Assembly (NCBI GenBank): GCA_001692895.1 | Contig: KV748231.1 | Span: forward strand, 620,001-684,000 | Reading direction: 5' to 3' | DNA length: 64,000 nucleotides | Origin: Cenococcum geophilum 1.58 | Lineage: Eukaryota; Ascomycota; Dothideomycetes; Gloniales; Gloniaceae | In this document: positions 44,782 to 56,700 of the stretch, one piece after another | Numbering within the stretch: position 1 is the first letter of the stretch | Layout of the letters: every line of letters begins with the position of its first letter | The notes under the pieces: model-generated | What the model was told of the DNA's origin: nothing | The model's database searches: none | Seen by the model: only the letters and a program-made list of their open reading frames with translations | Translations under genes and position numbers: made by a program

Positions 44782-47372
44782 TGTCTTCTCACGACCAGCC
44801 TTCCTCCCTCATCTTCCACCGCTTGCATGTCGTAAGCCCTCGTCGTCCTCATCGCTGGTGGCATAAATACAACCTTCGTCCCCGGGATTGTGAAGGACGA
44901 GGATGACTGCATCACAGAGCAGATGCCCTGGGAAAGGGAAGCGAAGAGTGGTTGAACTATTTCTCCGTCCACCTGCAGGAAGAAGCCTACTCGCCTCTGG
45001 GCCGTATCATGTTCCAGCGCGTGTGTACTAACGGCGGAGTCCTACCTGGGAACTTCTGGAAGATGCACGGCTAAGACTTGTCCTCTTTCTTGTATGCTAG
45101 CAAGCGCTGCTCATCTATAGCGTCCCATGGGGTATTCTTCCTTATACTTAAATGCCCCTACTTATCTTCCGTTATTATCGCTGCTGGAGTCAGGATCGCT
45201 ATCGCTTAAACCACCATCATCATCGCTGCTTGGTGGATCACTCCCTCCCGATACAATAACCCCGGTATCGACAACTCTGCTATGCTAGCGTAGGGTTAAA
45301 GGCGTATCGTCGTGGAGAGGGTCTGCCTCCTCGGTAGTTGATAGAGTCGTTCCACTAGACGAGACCCGGGATAAGGTATGCCCGCTAACCAATTAAGAGG
45401 AACGAATATTGTTGCAGCAGCTTAACCGTAAAGTCGTTAATCTTCCCAACATGNCCAATACTCTCGATGAGTCGGGTAAGCTGGTTAAAAGAGATTTTCG
45501 CCCGTTATAACTATTCCATACCACCGCTGTAAAGGAGCAGCAGCGTTGGGGGTAAGGACGGAACGTGACCTCGATCAGCGTCAGTAAGAAGTCACGGATG
45601 ATCCGCGCAGGTTGCTGCAGTCGGATGGCGTCTCTGTATCCATGGTTTGTGTCGTCGAAGGTGCCGGCGAAAGCAATTGACTCTCTCCACCGGAGGCTGC
45701 GGCGACTCGAAGCCTGATCAAGAGGGGATTGTGATTTCGGATAGTGCCGATGGGGCTTGGAGTTTAGTTGATGCTGGCGGGTAGATTTCCGCTCAAGACG
45801 GTGCTTGCGCTTCTTTTTCGTTGGGCCATTGTTTGATGAGGATTGTCGTTTCCGCTTAGCAGGATTTGGCCTTCTATCATCCTCATCCAACTCGGGATTG
45901 TAGTTAAGCTCGTCATTGCTATGACTATCGCTATGGCTCCCCCATTTGTCTTGACTTGGCTTTGGAGATAGATCGTAGGACGGAAGTAGCCTCTGTCGCT
46001 TGGCTGGCCTTGCACTTTCATCCTCCTTGCTAGAGAGATTGTATCACCGCTTCTTCCTGAAGCACCAGAAAGAGCCACGAGTGACAGTGCATTTTCGGCG
46101 CGAAGACTACTTGTAAGTCGTGGGTCTTTGCCGTCCTCGTCGTTCGTGTCATCGCTATCATGGCTACTCTCGGAATAGCCCACGCCGCTGATCTTTTTCG
46201 CCTCGTGCCTCAGTTTCTCTTCGTGTTGGTCCCGCTCCTCACTGTCATCTTCGTTACCCTTTTCTTCTTCCCTAATTTCCTCTGCTGCAACCTCCTGTTG
46301 TTCCTGTTGCTCTGGCGGCTTCTTCTCACCAAGAGCTTGATCGCGAAGCTTAGAGTCGTCTCGTAGCCCTCTAATCTGCCTTGACTAGTTGCACCTTGTT
46401 CATGATCCTGACTAACCCGAGTGTGCGATAGCTCAGTAAAGCACTGAGGAAGACAGAGAGCTAGGAGCGGGCCGACAACAACTTCTCTTGCTCTTCAGAA
46501 GCAAGAAACAAGTCCCTTTCAAGTTCAGAGAAGTCATCCTTACTGCCCTCTCTACCGTTCTCGTTCAATGTTTCAGGCAGGAGAGAGGTGAGTGGCTCCT
46601 CGGACATCCGTCGGGCATTTGCATTATTGTCATGCTGGTCGATCTGGTCGCGTGACGGCCGAGGGGAGTGGTGGAGAGGTGTGGTTCCTCGCCAATGAAG
46701 CAGCCGGCCTCAGTGTCATACCATCCCTCGCTACCAGGCGGATTATTGAACTTGCTCAGACTGGAGGTATCTTGCTTCGCGATCGGACAGTCACGATCGC
46801 ATCTCGGCCAGCACTGCAGGTATCTCCTTGGCCCGAAGCCGCTTCGTCTTCGTCGTCCGTACTATCCAGCTCGTCATCTTCAATGGTCAAGGGACCGGCC
46901 GCGGATCATTAGCTGTTGGGGTTTATAGCAAAGAAGAGCGATGAAATTACCGGGATCACCCCCTCAACGTCCAGCTCCTAATCTTGGTTGTGCTTCGCCA
47001 ATTGGCATACTACTCGCATTGGTGACCGACTTGTCGAGCTAGGGCTTGCGCTTAAGGCTTGGAGACTCTGCCTTTGAGTCTTCCCTGCCCAAAGGACGCC
47101 GCGCCAACTGCGTCAGAGTTAGGAGGTCGTCATCTGACTCACCGTCACTAGAACGGTCGATGGCGTACTTGGTGCCTGCTATGTCATGAACAGATTAGAT
47201 ACGAGTTTCCATGAGGTTTTTGAATCTTCAGCATACCATGAGATCCAGCCGGTTTGCCTGCTAGGCTCAGAGATATATTACCGTGTTTTCTCTGGTACAG
47301 TGTAATCAAAGATTTGGGGTGGTTCACAAAGATGGAACTCCTGAAAATGGAGCGGCTGCCCATGGCAACCAT
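44782..47372 (-). pseudogene. SANT/Myb-like fungal gene, degraded and 3'-split by hAT 2
   Basis: The minus strand holds scattered in-frame blocks in consistent order: a possible first exon from ATG 47372 (MVAMGSRSIF) with a phase-consistent 106-bp intron (47281-47176), then GTKYAIDRSSDGESDDDLL, acidic blocks (IEDDELDSTDDEDEAASG), a charged coiled-coil-like stretch (EEIREEEKGNEDDSEERDQH), a basic stretch (AKRKRQSSSNNGPTKKKRK, nuclear-localisation-like), RRSLRWRESIAF, YPQRCCSFTAVVWN, an SSDDDGGLSDSDPDSSSDN block, and a Myb/SANT-type end: AIDEQRLLAYKKEDKS then FPGRTPPLVHTRWNMIRPRG. I recall this architecture from fungal SANT-like nuclear proteins, but cannot name one. Stops and frameshifts separate the blocks. 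Alternatively the start was ATG, now ATA, at 47182. One N at about 45454. Confidence 0.65.
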
Positions 47373-48900
47373 TGTAGACGAATTTCAGGAGTAAAATAGG
47401 AGAAGCGGCTCAAGGAATGCTGATTTTTGCAAGAGGGAAACGGCGAGGTTTAAAGGGTAGTTTGAGAGAAGCTTCCTGCGGGAATTGGTCTAATCTTACC
47501 TCACACAATTAGCCGTCCATTTGCCGTTCCTAACTGCCACCAACCAAAACGATACAGTGCATGAATTCTCAGTTCCGAGTCCCACTCCAAGTTTTCAGTC
47601 CAATACGACTCTGCCAAAGGGCCCATGCCGTGTCCGACAGCCAGCACAGTCCGTTATCCTCGGTCTCCCCGAAGATCGAGAAACAGTGCTGTGATTGCCC
47701 AATCCTGCACCTAGCCATGCCGCCGAACCAGGCATCAGTGTTGGCGGCCGTTTCCCCCAGGCTAGGCTCTGTCGACCTTCCCCGTTCAGCAGGAAAAGAC
47801 GTGGTAGGATATCATCCACCCAGTCTGCCATACATGCCGTGTGGACATGACGCGATGCTTTGCCCGGAAGGAAGCCATCCGTAAGAACTTGCAATCTGGG
47901 CGACCCACATGCAGCTCCAAAGGATCTACTCAGCCGTGTTGGCGTAGCGGATACCAACATATCCGAGACCGCACAATCTGCCTGCCGTCCTTCTGTTCCC
48001 CTTCCCTCCCCTAACCGCCTAACCAGCCCAGTTTCACCACTGGCCCTGACGATATACCGTGATCCGCAACCCAACCAAGCAGATCCTGCTCCTGAGAAAC
48101 GCTCCTAACCAATGTAGCGCCTCCTTGAAGTGCTCCGGCCAAGGCAGATCGCCGTTGATTCGTGACAGAGAGGGTCGCATGACAGTCGTCGGCGTCGTAG
48201 GTCTCGTATTCGGCGTACAGGGCACCGAAGGAGGAGCTCCGGAGCACGCAGCCCCCAAGGATACGCAGGCAGATTCTAAGCTACTGTCTCAAGTCAGCCC
48301 AAATCAAGGCACGACTCTCCGTCACATGCCCTACTTCGCAGGGGAACTCGCCGACTCGCTGCTGACACGTAACCCGCCGGCGGCGCAGCTAGGCAGATCT
48401 CAGGCCACGTCGTTGTGAGGCATTTTCGCGACTGGCTGGGTGCTGCAACGAGTGCAAGCCTAAATCCGCGACATCTCAGTCTCTGAAGGTTTCTGGCATG
48501 AGGATCAGTGATGGTGCCACGGCGAGGCAGATCGAGAGCGCTCGGAGCTGGCTCAGCTCGTATCTCGGCCAATGCGAGACTGGTCTGAGGTCATTGGCGT
48601 CGTAGAGGGGTCCACAGCATCGAAATTGGGAGGGGCGATTGGGGGATCCTGCTCGATGCATGAATCTGAGCTGCGGCGTGGCCGATTAGGTGAGCCTAGG
48701 CTAGGCAGAAGGGCTGAAAACGAGGCGCCTGTAGAAGTGAGAAGAAGTGGGCCAAGCGTTGCGAGAGGTGTCGTTGGGTTGTGTGAAAAGGAAGGAGGGA
48801 AAGGAGCGTGAAGTATGAAGGGACGCGGTTCTTATACCTCGCGAAAGCAGCAGCAGGCCCGTGCATGCGCCTTGCCCGATCCGGAGGTCGTGGTTTCCTG
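47373..48900. other. GC-rich island, no gene assigned
   Basis: The most GC-rich single-copy-looking part of the window, with overlapping open frames on both strands (47561-48418 plus; 47595-48572 minus). A CT-rich run followed by CACACAACCCAACGACACC at about 48810-48760 (minus strand) resembles a fungal promoter/5' UTR. The best candidate is minus 48247-48011 (LRSSSFGALYAEYETYDADD...). None carries a motif I recognise, and stops break every longer reading, so a decayed gene is possible. Confidence 0.45.
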
Positions 48901-49218
48901 ATGTGGATTTATCGTCTGGTATTTTACTATAGTAATCTACTAGTTAAACTACTATTAAGTAGTGCTACTAATATTAGGTAGTAACTTCTTTATTAGGACG
49001 TTAAGACTTATTTAGTATATATATTTACTACACGACTTATATTATTTACTTAAGAGATAATAGGAGGGCATTATTAAATTAATAATACTTTATAAGTTAG
49101 CTATTTTCTTAACTAGCTTATCTAGCTCCTTTAGGTTAGTATTATTTAATAAAACGCTAATAACCTTACTAAGCTCTTATTAGGCCTAAGCGTATAAGTT
49201 AAACTATTCTCTAACACT
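48901..49218. other. AT-rich, RIP-affected spacer
   Basis: Abrupt change to AT-rich sequence at about 48,910. No recognisable coding remnant on either strand. Confidence 0.5.
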
Positions 49219-49220
49219 TA

Positions 49221-49532
49221 TCCCTTCGTCTGGCAGCCAAAACCTCACGCTAGTAGGGGCCCCTTGCGCATACACGTAGTACTGTAATATTATTGGTCCT
49301 TATCTTATTATATAAGCATTCTAGAGAATACGAACGTGCTCTACAGTGTATTCTTTTATATTATACTTTAAAAATGGATTATAATTCTAACTTTGATTTT
49401 AGCTCTAAACTAACTAATTAACCTGCAAAGCCTAATAAGTATAAATCTTATGTAATATGCATTGAAGCGATGCCACTTGACCCCCGGAACCCCCCCTTGC
49501 TAGCGTGAGGTTTTGGCTGCCAGACGAAGGGA
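49221..49532. mobile_element. 312-bp MITE with transposase-like start
   Basis: 33-bp perfect TIRs beginning TCCCTTCGTCTGGCAGCC (49221-49253; inverted at 49500-49532), flanked by TA (49219-49220, 49533-49534). Inside, ATG at about 49373 opens MDYNSNFDFSSKLTN, then continues past one stop. It may be an internally deleted derivative that keeps the start of its parent's transposase. Confidence 0.88.
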
Positions 49533-49620
49533 TAATGTCACGGAACCCCACCGCAGGGGCCTCCATAGGAGAGCCCCGTGCTCTCGCGTACAGCTTATGT
49601 CAGCTACGCGTAGGTAACGT

Positions 49621-50011
49621 AATCTATAAGCCAGTGCGCCAAATACCCTAGTGCGCCAGCCCTAACAAAAAATATATACATTTTAACAGCCACTTAATCC
49701 ATTATAATAATATACATATTATATAGTTCTTTGACGCTCTGGACATGCCCTAGCACTATGCTCAAGCGACTGGCATATGCTGCACTTTAGTGGTGCTCGT
49801 TGCCGTGCTTAACTAGGCTTATTTACAATATCCTCTATACGTGTATTTCTATACGTGTATTCTACTCCATTTTAATTAAAGATTAAGCCTACCTTTTCGA
49901 TGTAAGGCTTCTTATCGTTTTGGTAGTACTATCTAATGTGGTAATAGATAAACGCGTCGCGTTCAGATAGGGCTGGCGCACTTGGGTATTTGGCGCACTA
50001 GCTTATAGATT
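49621..50011. mobile_element. Foldback MITE (391 bp) with AGTGCGCCA subrepeats
   Basis: Ends AATCTATAAGCCAGTGCGCC and its inverse (GGCGCACTAGCTTATAGATT), about 50 bp of inverted similarity, flanked by ACGT on both sides. Each arm has the word AGTGCGCCA twice, 21 bp apart. AT-rich non-coding middle. Confidence 0.75.
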
Positions 50012-50029
50012 ACGTTATAACGTATTCTA

Positions 50030-50443
50030 TCAGTAAGCTGCGCACATCAGTAAGCTGCGCACCAAAAATCACACCAAAAACCGGAAAATTCGAACCTTAA
50101 TATCTTAACAACAACTGGGTAATAAATTCTAAAAATTTAATATATTATATGCAGTACCTAAATCTAAAGGGTATTAAAAATTTAAATGTTAAAAGCTTAT
50201 AGTTTTTAAAATAGTAGTTTTTTGGCCCTAAATTTAAAATATTTTACCTTTTTCCTTAATATATAAATTTTTTTAAAAGTTTCGCTCTTAGAAATTTAAT
50301 AGCCTCTATTTCTAAGTGCTATCTATTACCTATTAAATTTTTAGAATTTATTACCTAGTCGTTGTTAAGATATTAAGGTTCGAATTTTCCGGTTTTTGGT
50401 GTGATTTTTGGTGCGCAGCTTACTGATGTGCGTAGCTTACTGA
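50030..50443. mobile_element. Foldback MITE (414 bp), near-complete palindrome
   Basis: TIRs begin TCAGTAAGCTGCGCACATCA and extend far inward; the arms remain recognisable as inverted copies for well over 100 bp each. Flanked by TA (50028-50029, 50444-50445). Each arm starts with a tandem pair of TCAGTAAGCTGCGCAC-type words. Confidence 0.85.
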
Positions 50444-50477
50444 TAGAACACGTTATCACCTCCTTACGCCCTCGACC

Positions 50478-52022
50478 TTACCTCAGAAGCTCAGACCAAG
50501 AAATCGATTGTGCGGATATAGGAATATCCGCACCGTCCGCTAGGCTGATTTAGGACGGCAATCGTTTTCTTGGTCTGAGAGACTTTGGCGAGATTCGTAG
50601 GAAAACCTAAACACGGTTTATATGAGAAGACCTCATCAACTTTAACGAAATTGATCTACCCTCCTATAACACCTATCAATATAAAAACTACACCAAATTA
50701 TAGAGAAAAGCCTACTCTATAAGTTATGAGATCTTTAGCTCCTTATACGCGCGCGACGTTAAGAGGAATTCGTCGCCGTAGACGCCCCAATTCTACCTCT
50801 GCACCGCCGAGCCGCTCGTAAACACCGGTGCTGAACGCTTACGCCCACGCCCACGCCCACGCCGCCAGCCCTCTGCGTAGAGCTGTGGAGCTTTGCGAGA
50901 GCTGTGGAGCTTTGCGAGAGCTGTGGAGCTTTGCGAGAGCTCTGCGGAACGAAGCTCAGGGAGAGACCTGCACGGAGCTCTGCACGGAGCTCTGCACGGA
51001 GCTCTACCAAAGCTCTGCAAAAGCTCTGCACGAGGCTCCGCACGAAGCTCCGCCCGAAGCTCCGCACGAAGCTCTGCTCGAAGCTCTGCTCGAAGCCCTG
51101 CTCGAAGCTCTGCTCGAAGCCCTGCTCGAAGCTCTGCTCGAAGCCCTGCTCGAAGCTCTGCTCGAAGCTCTGCTCGAAGCCCTGCTCGAAGCTCTGCTTG
51201 AAGCTCTGCTCGAAGCTCTGCTTGAAGCTCTGCTCGAATCTCTGCACGAAGCTCTGCACGAGGCTCTGTAAAAGCTCTACTAACACGCAGCACTAATATA
51301 CTAGGAAGGTTCTACAATTGCCCGTACGAACGCCCGTCTCTATAAACGTCTCTGCAATCGATCGCCCGTACGAACGTCTGCACGTCTGCACATCTACACG
51401 TCTGCACGCTTGCATGTGGCTCTGCACGAGGCTCTGCACAAAGCTCTGCACGAAGCTCTGCACGAAGCTCTGCACAAAGCTCTGCACGAAGCTCTACTAA
51501 AGCTCTGCACGAAGCTCTACTAAGGCTCTGCACAAGGCTCTGCTCAAAGCTTACCCCTAGTAGTAGTAGAGGCACTCCGGGCCAAGGGAGGATATTTTCA
51601 AGAAAGGACCCAACTATAGCACCTACTAAATGGTGCAATGGCTTTGAGTAGTAGATGTCTATATATCTGTATAGTTTTATCTATATTAGCAGACTATTCA
51701 ATAAGATATAATATATGCTTATGCTTTTAACAACGCGTTTTTTAACTTTGACGAAATTAATGTCAGGACTAAGCAATAGCCGTATTATAAAATTTGTACT
51801 ATTTAGAAGCCCTAGGTCTTAAAAATATTGTATTAACTTTTGGTAATAATAACGCGTTATATGAATGAATGAATTAGATATCCGCAATATCCATTTTGTG
51901 GATTTTGCTTATGCTTTTAACAAAACTCGCCAAACCCTCTCAGACGTGATTTTGCAATTCGGAAGACGGCGTAGGTTATTCCGATGCTAGCTAAAAAATC
52001 GCGTCTGAGCTCGCTGAGGTAA
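50478..52022. mobile_element. Mutator-like non-autonomous shell 2 with satellite cargo
   Basis: A 9-bp TSD CCCTCGACC (50469-50477, 52023-52031) and ~125-bp arms beginning TTACCTCAG..AGCTCAGAC, each with an internal hairpin and ending near GAGAG.CTTTGGCGAG. The 1,545-bp body has no transposase; 50870-51545 is satellite. The TSD length suggests Mutator-like elements; TIR sequence is unrelated to shell 1. Confidence 0.85.
50870..51545. repeat. Satellite cargo of shell 2: GAAGCTCTGCTC array
   Basis: About 30 tandem 12-bp units GAAGCTCTGCTC (51050-51240) flanked by GAGAGCTGTGGAGCTTTGC and CACGAAGCTCTG variants. At 51285-51330, CAGCACTAATATACTAGGAAGG..GCCCGTACGAACG is the reverse complement of the inter-module sequence in the 33-35-kb satellite, so both belong to one family. 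Every reading frame is open because the unit lacks stops; the predicted repetitive proteins are artefacts. Confidence 0.88.
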
Positions 52023-52129
52023 CCCTCGACCATTACGATCGATCGCGCAACGTCTTATAGACTCCTCGAATACATACGCTCTATAGCCACTGCCCTCGTT
52101 CTATAACATTACGTTGCGCCTTTTTACTA

Positions 52130-53740
52130 CCAACGCTTAGCCTATAACTAATTCTACGTCTTTATAATACTATAGGCGCTGCTAAAAGTAGCGTATCTAT
52201 AAATTACCTTACTTTATACTTTTAAAGAACCTATAATAGTAAGACAATATTTCTTACTAGCTACTATATTAAACCTAAAGAATAATCTAATACCTATACT
52301 TAACCTATAACGCCAATTAATCCTAGAAGAATTTAATTTATTAGCCTTAGCCTTAACCCCTAAGGAAATAGATACTAATAATATCTTATCTTTTATTAAC
52401 TATATAATTACGGATAAGTAAATAAAAGGGCTATTACCTATTAAAATTAAAATATAAGACGCCGAGATGTTTATAAAAATGGTAGTATAAGACCCTAATA
52501 AATACTACCGCCTTTTATAGAACTACTACCTAAAGCTTATATAAGCTAAAATGCGTACTACTTAAGATTATAATATTATCTAAGACCTATAAGCTTATAA
52601 GGCGCTCGCTAATAATATATATTAAAAAACTAAAGATAACCTTTATATATTTAAACGCGACGTTTAATAGTTAAAAAAGAATAAGATTATACTAATTGCT
52701 ACAGTTATTAAAAAAGAAAGTATAATTAAATACCTATAATCTTAGCTTAATAAGTATATTTATAATAACGCTAGATACCTTTTTACTATATATAACACTA
52801 CCTAAGTCTTTACGCCCCTAGTAACTTTACTTACTTAATGCTTAATAGAGGGTTAGCGTTAAGCAGCTTTACCTAATAGAAACCCCTACTAAAGCAGTAA
52901 TAATAAAAACTATAATAATTAGACCTAAACTATTACTATAAGGTCTAATATATATTACCCTAATCCCCTAGTCTTTTAAAGAGACTATAAGAAATATAGC
53001 TATTAGAAGATATAAATCCGCAAGAAATTAACTTAGAGTGCCTACTTTTTTCCTATAAAAGACACTAAGATTAGCTATATTATTAGGCGAATAAAGGGTA
53101 TATTATTTAACAGACTCTTCGCCTAATAGAAGACTAGTAGCCCCTAAAAGTAGTAGTCTTATTAAAAAGTCCTTAATAATCTTAACCTAATATACTATAA
53201 CTATAACCTACTAGCTACTAACTAAGCTAAACTATATACCCTAAAGATAAGCCCTATTAAATTATTTAATAAGTTTTATATTAAATTCTAGGAATATACT
53301 AAAGCCCTTACTTAAGATAATACTAAAGACTAAGAGGATCTCCTTAAAAAAGTTACTTATCGCCTTAGTTACGCAGCCGCTAGCTATAACTATAACAATA
53401 TTTATAAAATAGTAGCAGCCCTATAGAAGATTAAATAACAACTAAATTAGATTACTACTATTAATCCTTACTTAAAGACCTCTTTATAGAAGCTCTTTAG
53501 GCCTATTAAACCTATATATACTAAGCTACTAACGCCTACTACCTTAAGTACCACTAGAGCCAATATTAACCTCTCTATACTAACCTTTCTATAAAAACTC
53601 CTAAATAGAGAGTATAAGCTACTTTAAAAACTAGAATACTACTATAGATGCCGTTAAAAAGGCTATTATTATAATAACCTAAACTGCCTAATAGCTAGGT
53701 TTAGTATTTACTACTTAATACCTAACCTAATACCCTAAAC
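52130..53740 (+). pseudogene. Gypsy 3 gag
   Basis: Follows the left LTR after a short leader. Readable blocks include TNNILSFINYIITDKQ, FIKMVVQDPNKYYRLL, LLKKVTYRLSYAAASYNYNN, and a zinc-knuckle relic YYRCR-KGYYYNN near 53640 (CxxCxxxGHxxxxC with Cys/His to Tyr). Parallel to 62990-61480 of Gypsy 4. Stops at most Gln codons. Confidence 0.75.
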
Positions 53741-56700
53741 ACTAAATACGTTACTATACGCCACTACTATATAAGATAAAGATATAGTAATAGTAGTAAA
53801 TTTAGATATAGAAGCGGAAAACGCTAAGTTTTAGCCCTAAGTTATAGGTTAGGACACCCTAATAATAAAGGGATCTATATATTGGCCTATTTAATAAATA
53901 ACTTAGTAAAAATAAACGGATGGAAATAGATAGTTTTACTTATAATAGGAACTACTACTATAAAATAATATAAAAGCCGTTCTATAATTAACTATAGAGC
54001 TATTAACTAATTTATAAATATTTAACTTATATATACTTATAACCTACCTACCTTACCCCTTACTAAAGCCTATACCCTATAACTTACTAATAGTAGTTAT
54101 ACTGCATAGAAGATTACCTATATAGTATAACTTTACTTAGATATAAACGGGCACTAGAAAGAACTTTAGGCCTATATTATACTACTTACTAACTACCCTA
54201 TTATTCTTAGAATAAGCTAGCTTAAATAATATAACCATACTATTAACTAGAAAAAGAGAAAAGTAATTTTTAACTCTAAATACTATAGAGAGACTTACCT
54301 AGGATATAGCCTAGCCGCTTTTATTTACTTACTAAAATATTAACCTAAGAAACCCCTTATTATTCTACCTATAATTAACTACTACTATATAAATGCTGCG
54401 GTCTTCTACTATATAGTATATAGAAAAGGCTAGACCATTATTATAGCTTTCTAATTATAACTATATAAGCTTAATAAAAAAAATAAAACTATATCCTTTA
54501 TAGTAATAGGATAGATATAATTAACCTTCTAAAAGATAACGCCTCTACGAAACTATATAGACTTTTACCTTTAGACTTTAAAAGGTTTATAAAACTTAAA
54601 AAAGGATTTACTAATAAAGAACTCTATAAGCTTCTCCCTAAGAGGTACTATAACTTTATTAATATATACTTATAAAAGGGCGTAGATATACTCCCCCTAT
54701 ATTAACCTAATAACTATACTATTAATATTAAATAAGNAAAAANNCTACNTTATAAGAGACCNTACNTAATATTAAAAGATAAACTTCTAGTTATAAGAAA
54801 GTATATTAACAAGCACCTTAATAAAGGGTTTATTTATCCTAGTATATTACTAGCAGCTGCCCCTATCCTTCTTACTAAGAAGCTAAAAGGAGGTATTTAA
54901 TTCTACGTTAACTATAAAGGATTTAACGCTATTATAATTAAAAACTAATACCTAGTACTGCTTATATAGGAGACCCTTAAGCGGCTTAGCTAAGCTAAAA
55001 TCTATACTAAGCTTAATATTATTGCCGCCTTTAACTATCTCTAAATATAGAGAGGTAATAAATAGAAAACCGTATTTATATCGCGCTTTAGCTAATTTAA
55101 ATATATTATTATACCCTTTAGCGTATATAACGGCCTAGGCGCCTTTTAAAGCTATATTAATAACGCCTTATAGGACTATCTTAATAACTTTTACTTTACG
55201 TACCTAGATAATATACTTATTTATAGTAATAACCCTTTTAAGTATACTAAATACGTTTAAAAGGTCCTATAGCGCCTTAGAGACATAAAACTTTATATTA
55301 ATTTAAAGAAATGCGAATTTTTAGTTATAGAAGTAAAATACCTTAAACTAATTATTACTACTAAGGGTGTCTATATAGACCCTAAGAAGGTACGTATAAT
55401 TACTAAATAGTAAGCCCTTAATTACATTAAGGACGTATAAGCCTTCCTTAATTTTATTAACTTCTATTAGAAATTTATATATAACTTTTTAAGTATAGTA
55501 GCACTACTTATAGCAATAATATAAATAAAGGGCCTCTTTATAAAAGGAAGAAAAACATATCTATGCTTTACCTAAACGCCTAAATATAAGAAGGCGTTCT
55601 AAACCCTTAAAAATGCCTTTACTAAAGTACCTATCCTAGCTTACTTTATACTAGGATAATAACTCTATCTTAAAACTAACTCCTTAGACTATATTAACGC
55701 AGGCGTTTTTTCCTAAATAGGTAATAACGGCCTTCTTTACCTAGTTATATTCTACTTATCTAAGCTTATATTATAGGGGTATAGCTATAAGATCTATAGT
55801 AAAGAACTCCTTATAATTATATAAGTGTTAAATTTTTTTAACTAGAACTTTCCTTAGTAGAGCTTAACTAGCTAATTAAAGTCCTTATAAACTATTATAA
55901 CCTTAAGTACTTTATAACTATAAAGTAGCTAAACTAATGCTAAGTATATTAAAATAAGTTCCTCTTTAGTTTTAACTTTAAAATTATATATAGACTAGGA
56001 GTATAAAGTACTAAACCTAATAGCCTAATACGCTGCTTATAAGACCTTCCTTAGTTTAAAAATAACCCCTATAATTAGTTCTAATAATAGATAATCCTAA
56101 AAGTATAAAATTTAGCCTTAGGTATATTACCTATAATAAAGCTAATTATACCTTAGCTTTATACTATAGAACTAAAGTTACCTCCTAAAATTAATAAGCT
56201 TATTACCACGGTATATAACACCTTTATTAACCTATTACTATATAAACTTATTACTGTAAAGACTGCTAGCGCCCGTATACTACCTACTAACCTTTAAAGC
56301 TTAGGCTAGATTAATATAGCAGCCTTAGAAGTAAAAGAGAATAGGCTCTATTATAAAGGTCGCCTATTTATCCCTAATTTAGAAATTTTATAATAGCAAC
56401 TAATTTAAATAGCCTATAACCTTTAATTAAGCGGCTATTTAGGTAGAGAAGAAACCTATAAGCTTTTTAGCCGATATTACTTCTAGCTAAAAATAATAAA
56501 CTTAGTTAAACGCTTTATAGGCGCCTACTATAGTTATAAGCGCGCTAAGGCCTTTAATATAAAGTATTAAGGACTACTATACCCTCTATTAGTACCTATA
56601 TAATAATAGGCAGATATTGCTATAGATTTTATTATTAACCTACTACCCTATAAACGATATAGCCATACCTATAAGAATATTCTTATAATAATATACCAAC

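Larger units (their letters stand above)
49536..52108 (+). repeat. 5' LTR of Gypsy 3, interrupted three times
   Basis: LTR pieces: 49536-49620, short pieces about 50012-50029 and 50444-50477, and 52023-52108. Together they match the reverse complement of 63044-63236. Interruptions are two foldback MITEs (49621-50011, 50030-50443) and a Mutator-like shell (50478-52022). Confidence 0.85.

Noticed and set aside
44649-44972. 107-codon minus-strand ORF as a gene
   Set aside because: It fuses the broken host-gene end with the hAT TIR region; it crosses the element boundary at 44773/44774.
46592-46928. Plus-strand ORFs of 86-106 codons
   Set aside because: They are antisense to the acidic part of the SANT-like pseudogene and lack any motif.
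47561-48811. Overlapping ORFs of 60-160 codons as protein genes
   Set aside because: High GC alone makes long frames likely on both strands; no domain, splice model or start supports any one of them strongly.
50759-51638. Long repetitive ORFs (up to 175 codons) in all six frames
   Set aside because: The 12-bp satellite unit has no stop codon in any frame, so every frame is open; there is no start context, no domain, and frames end with the array.
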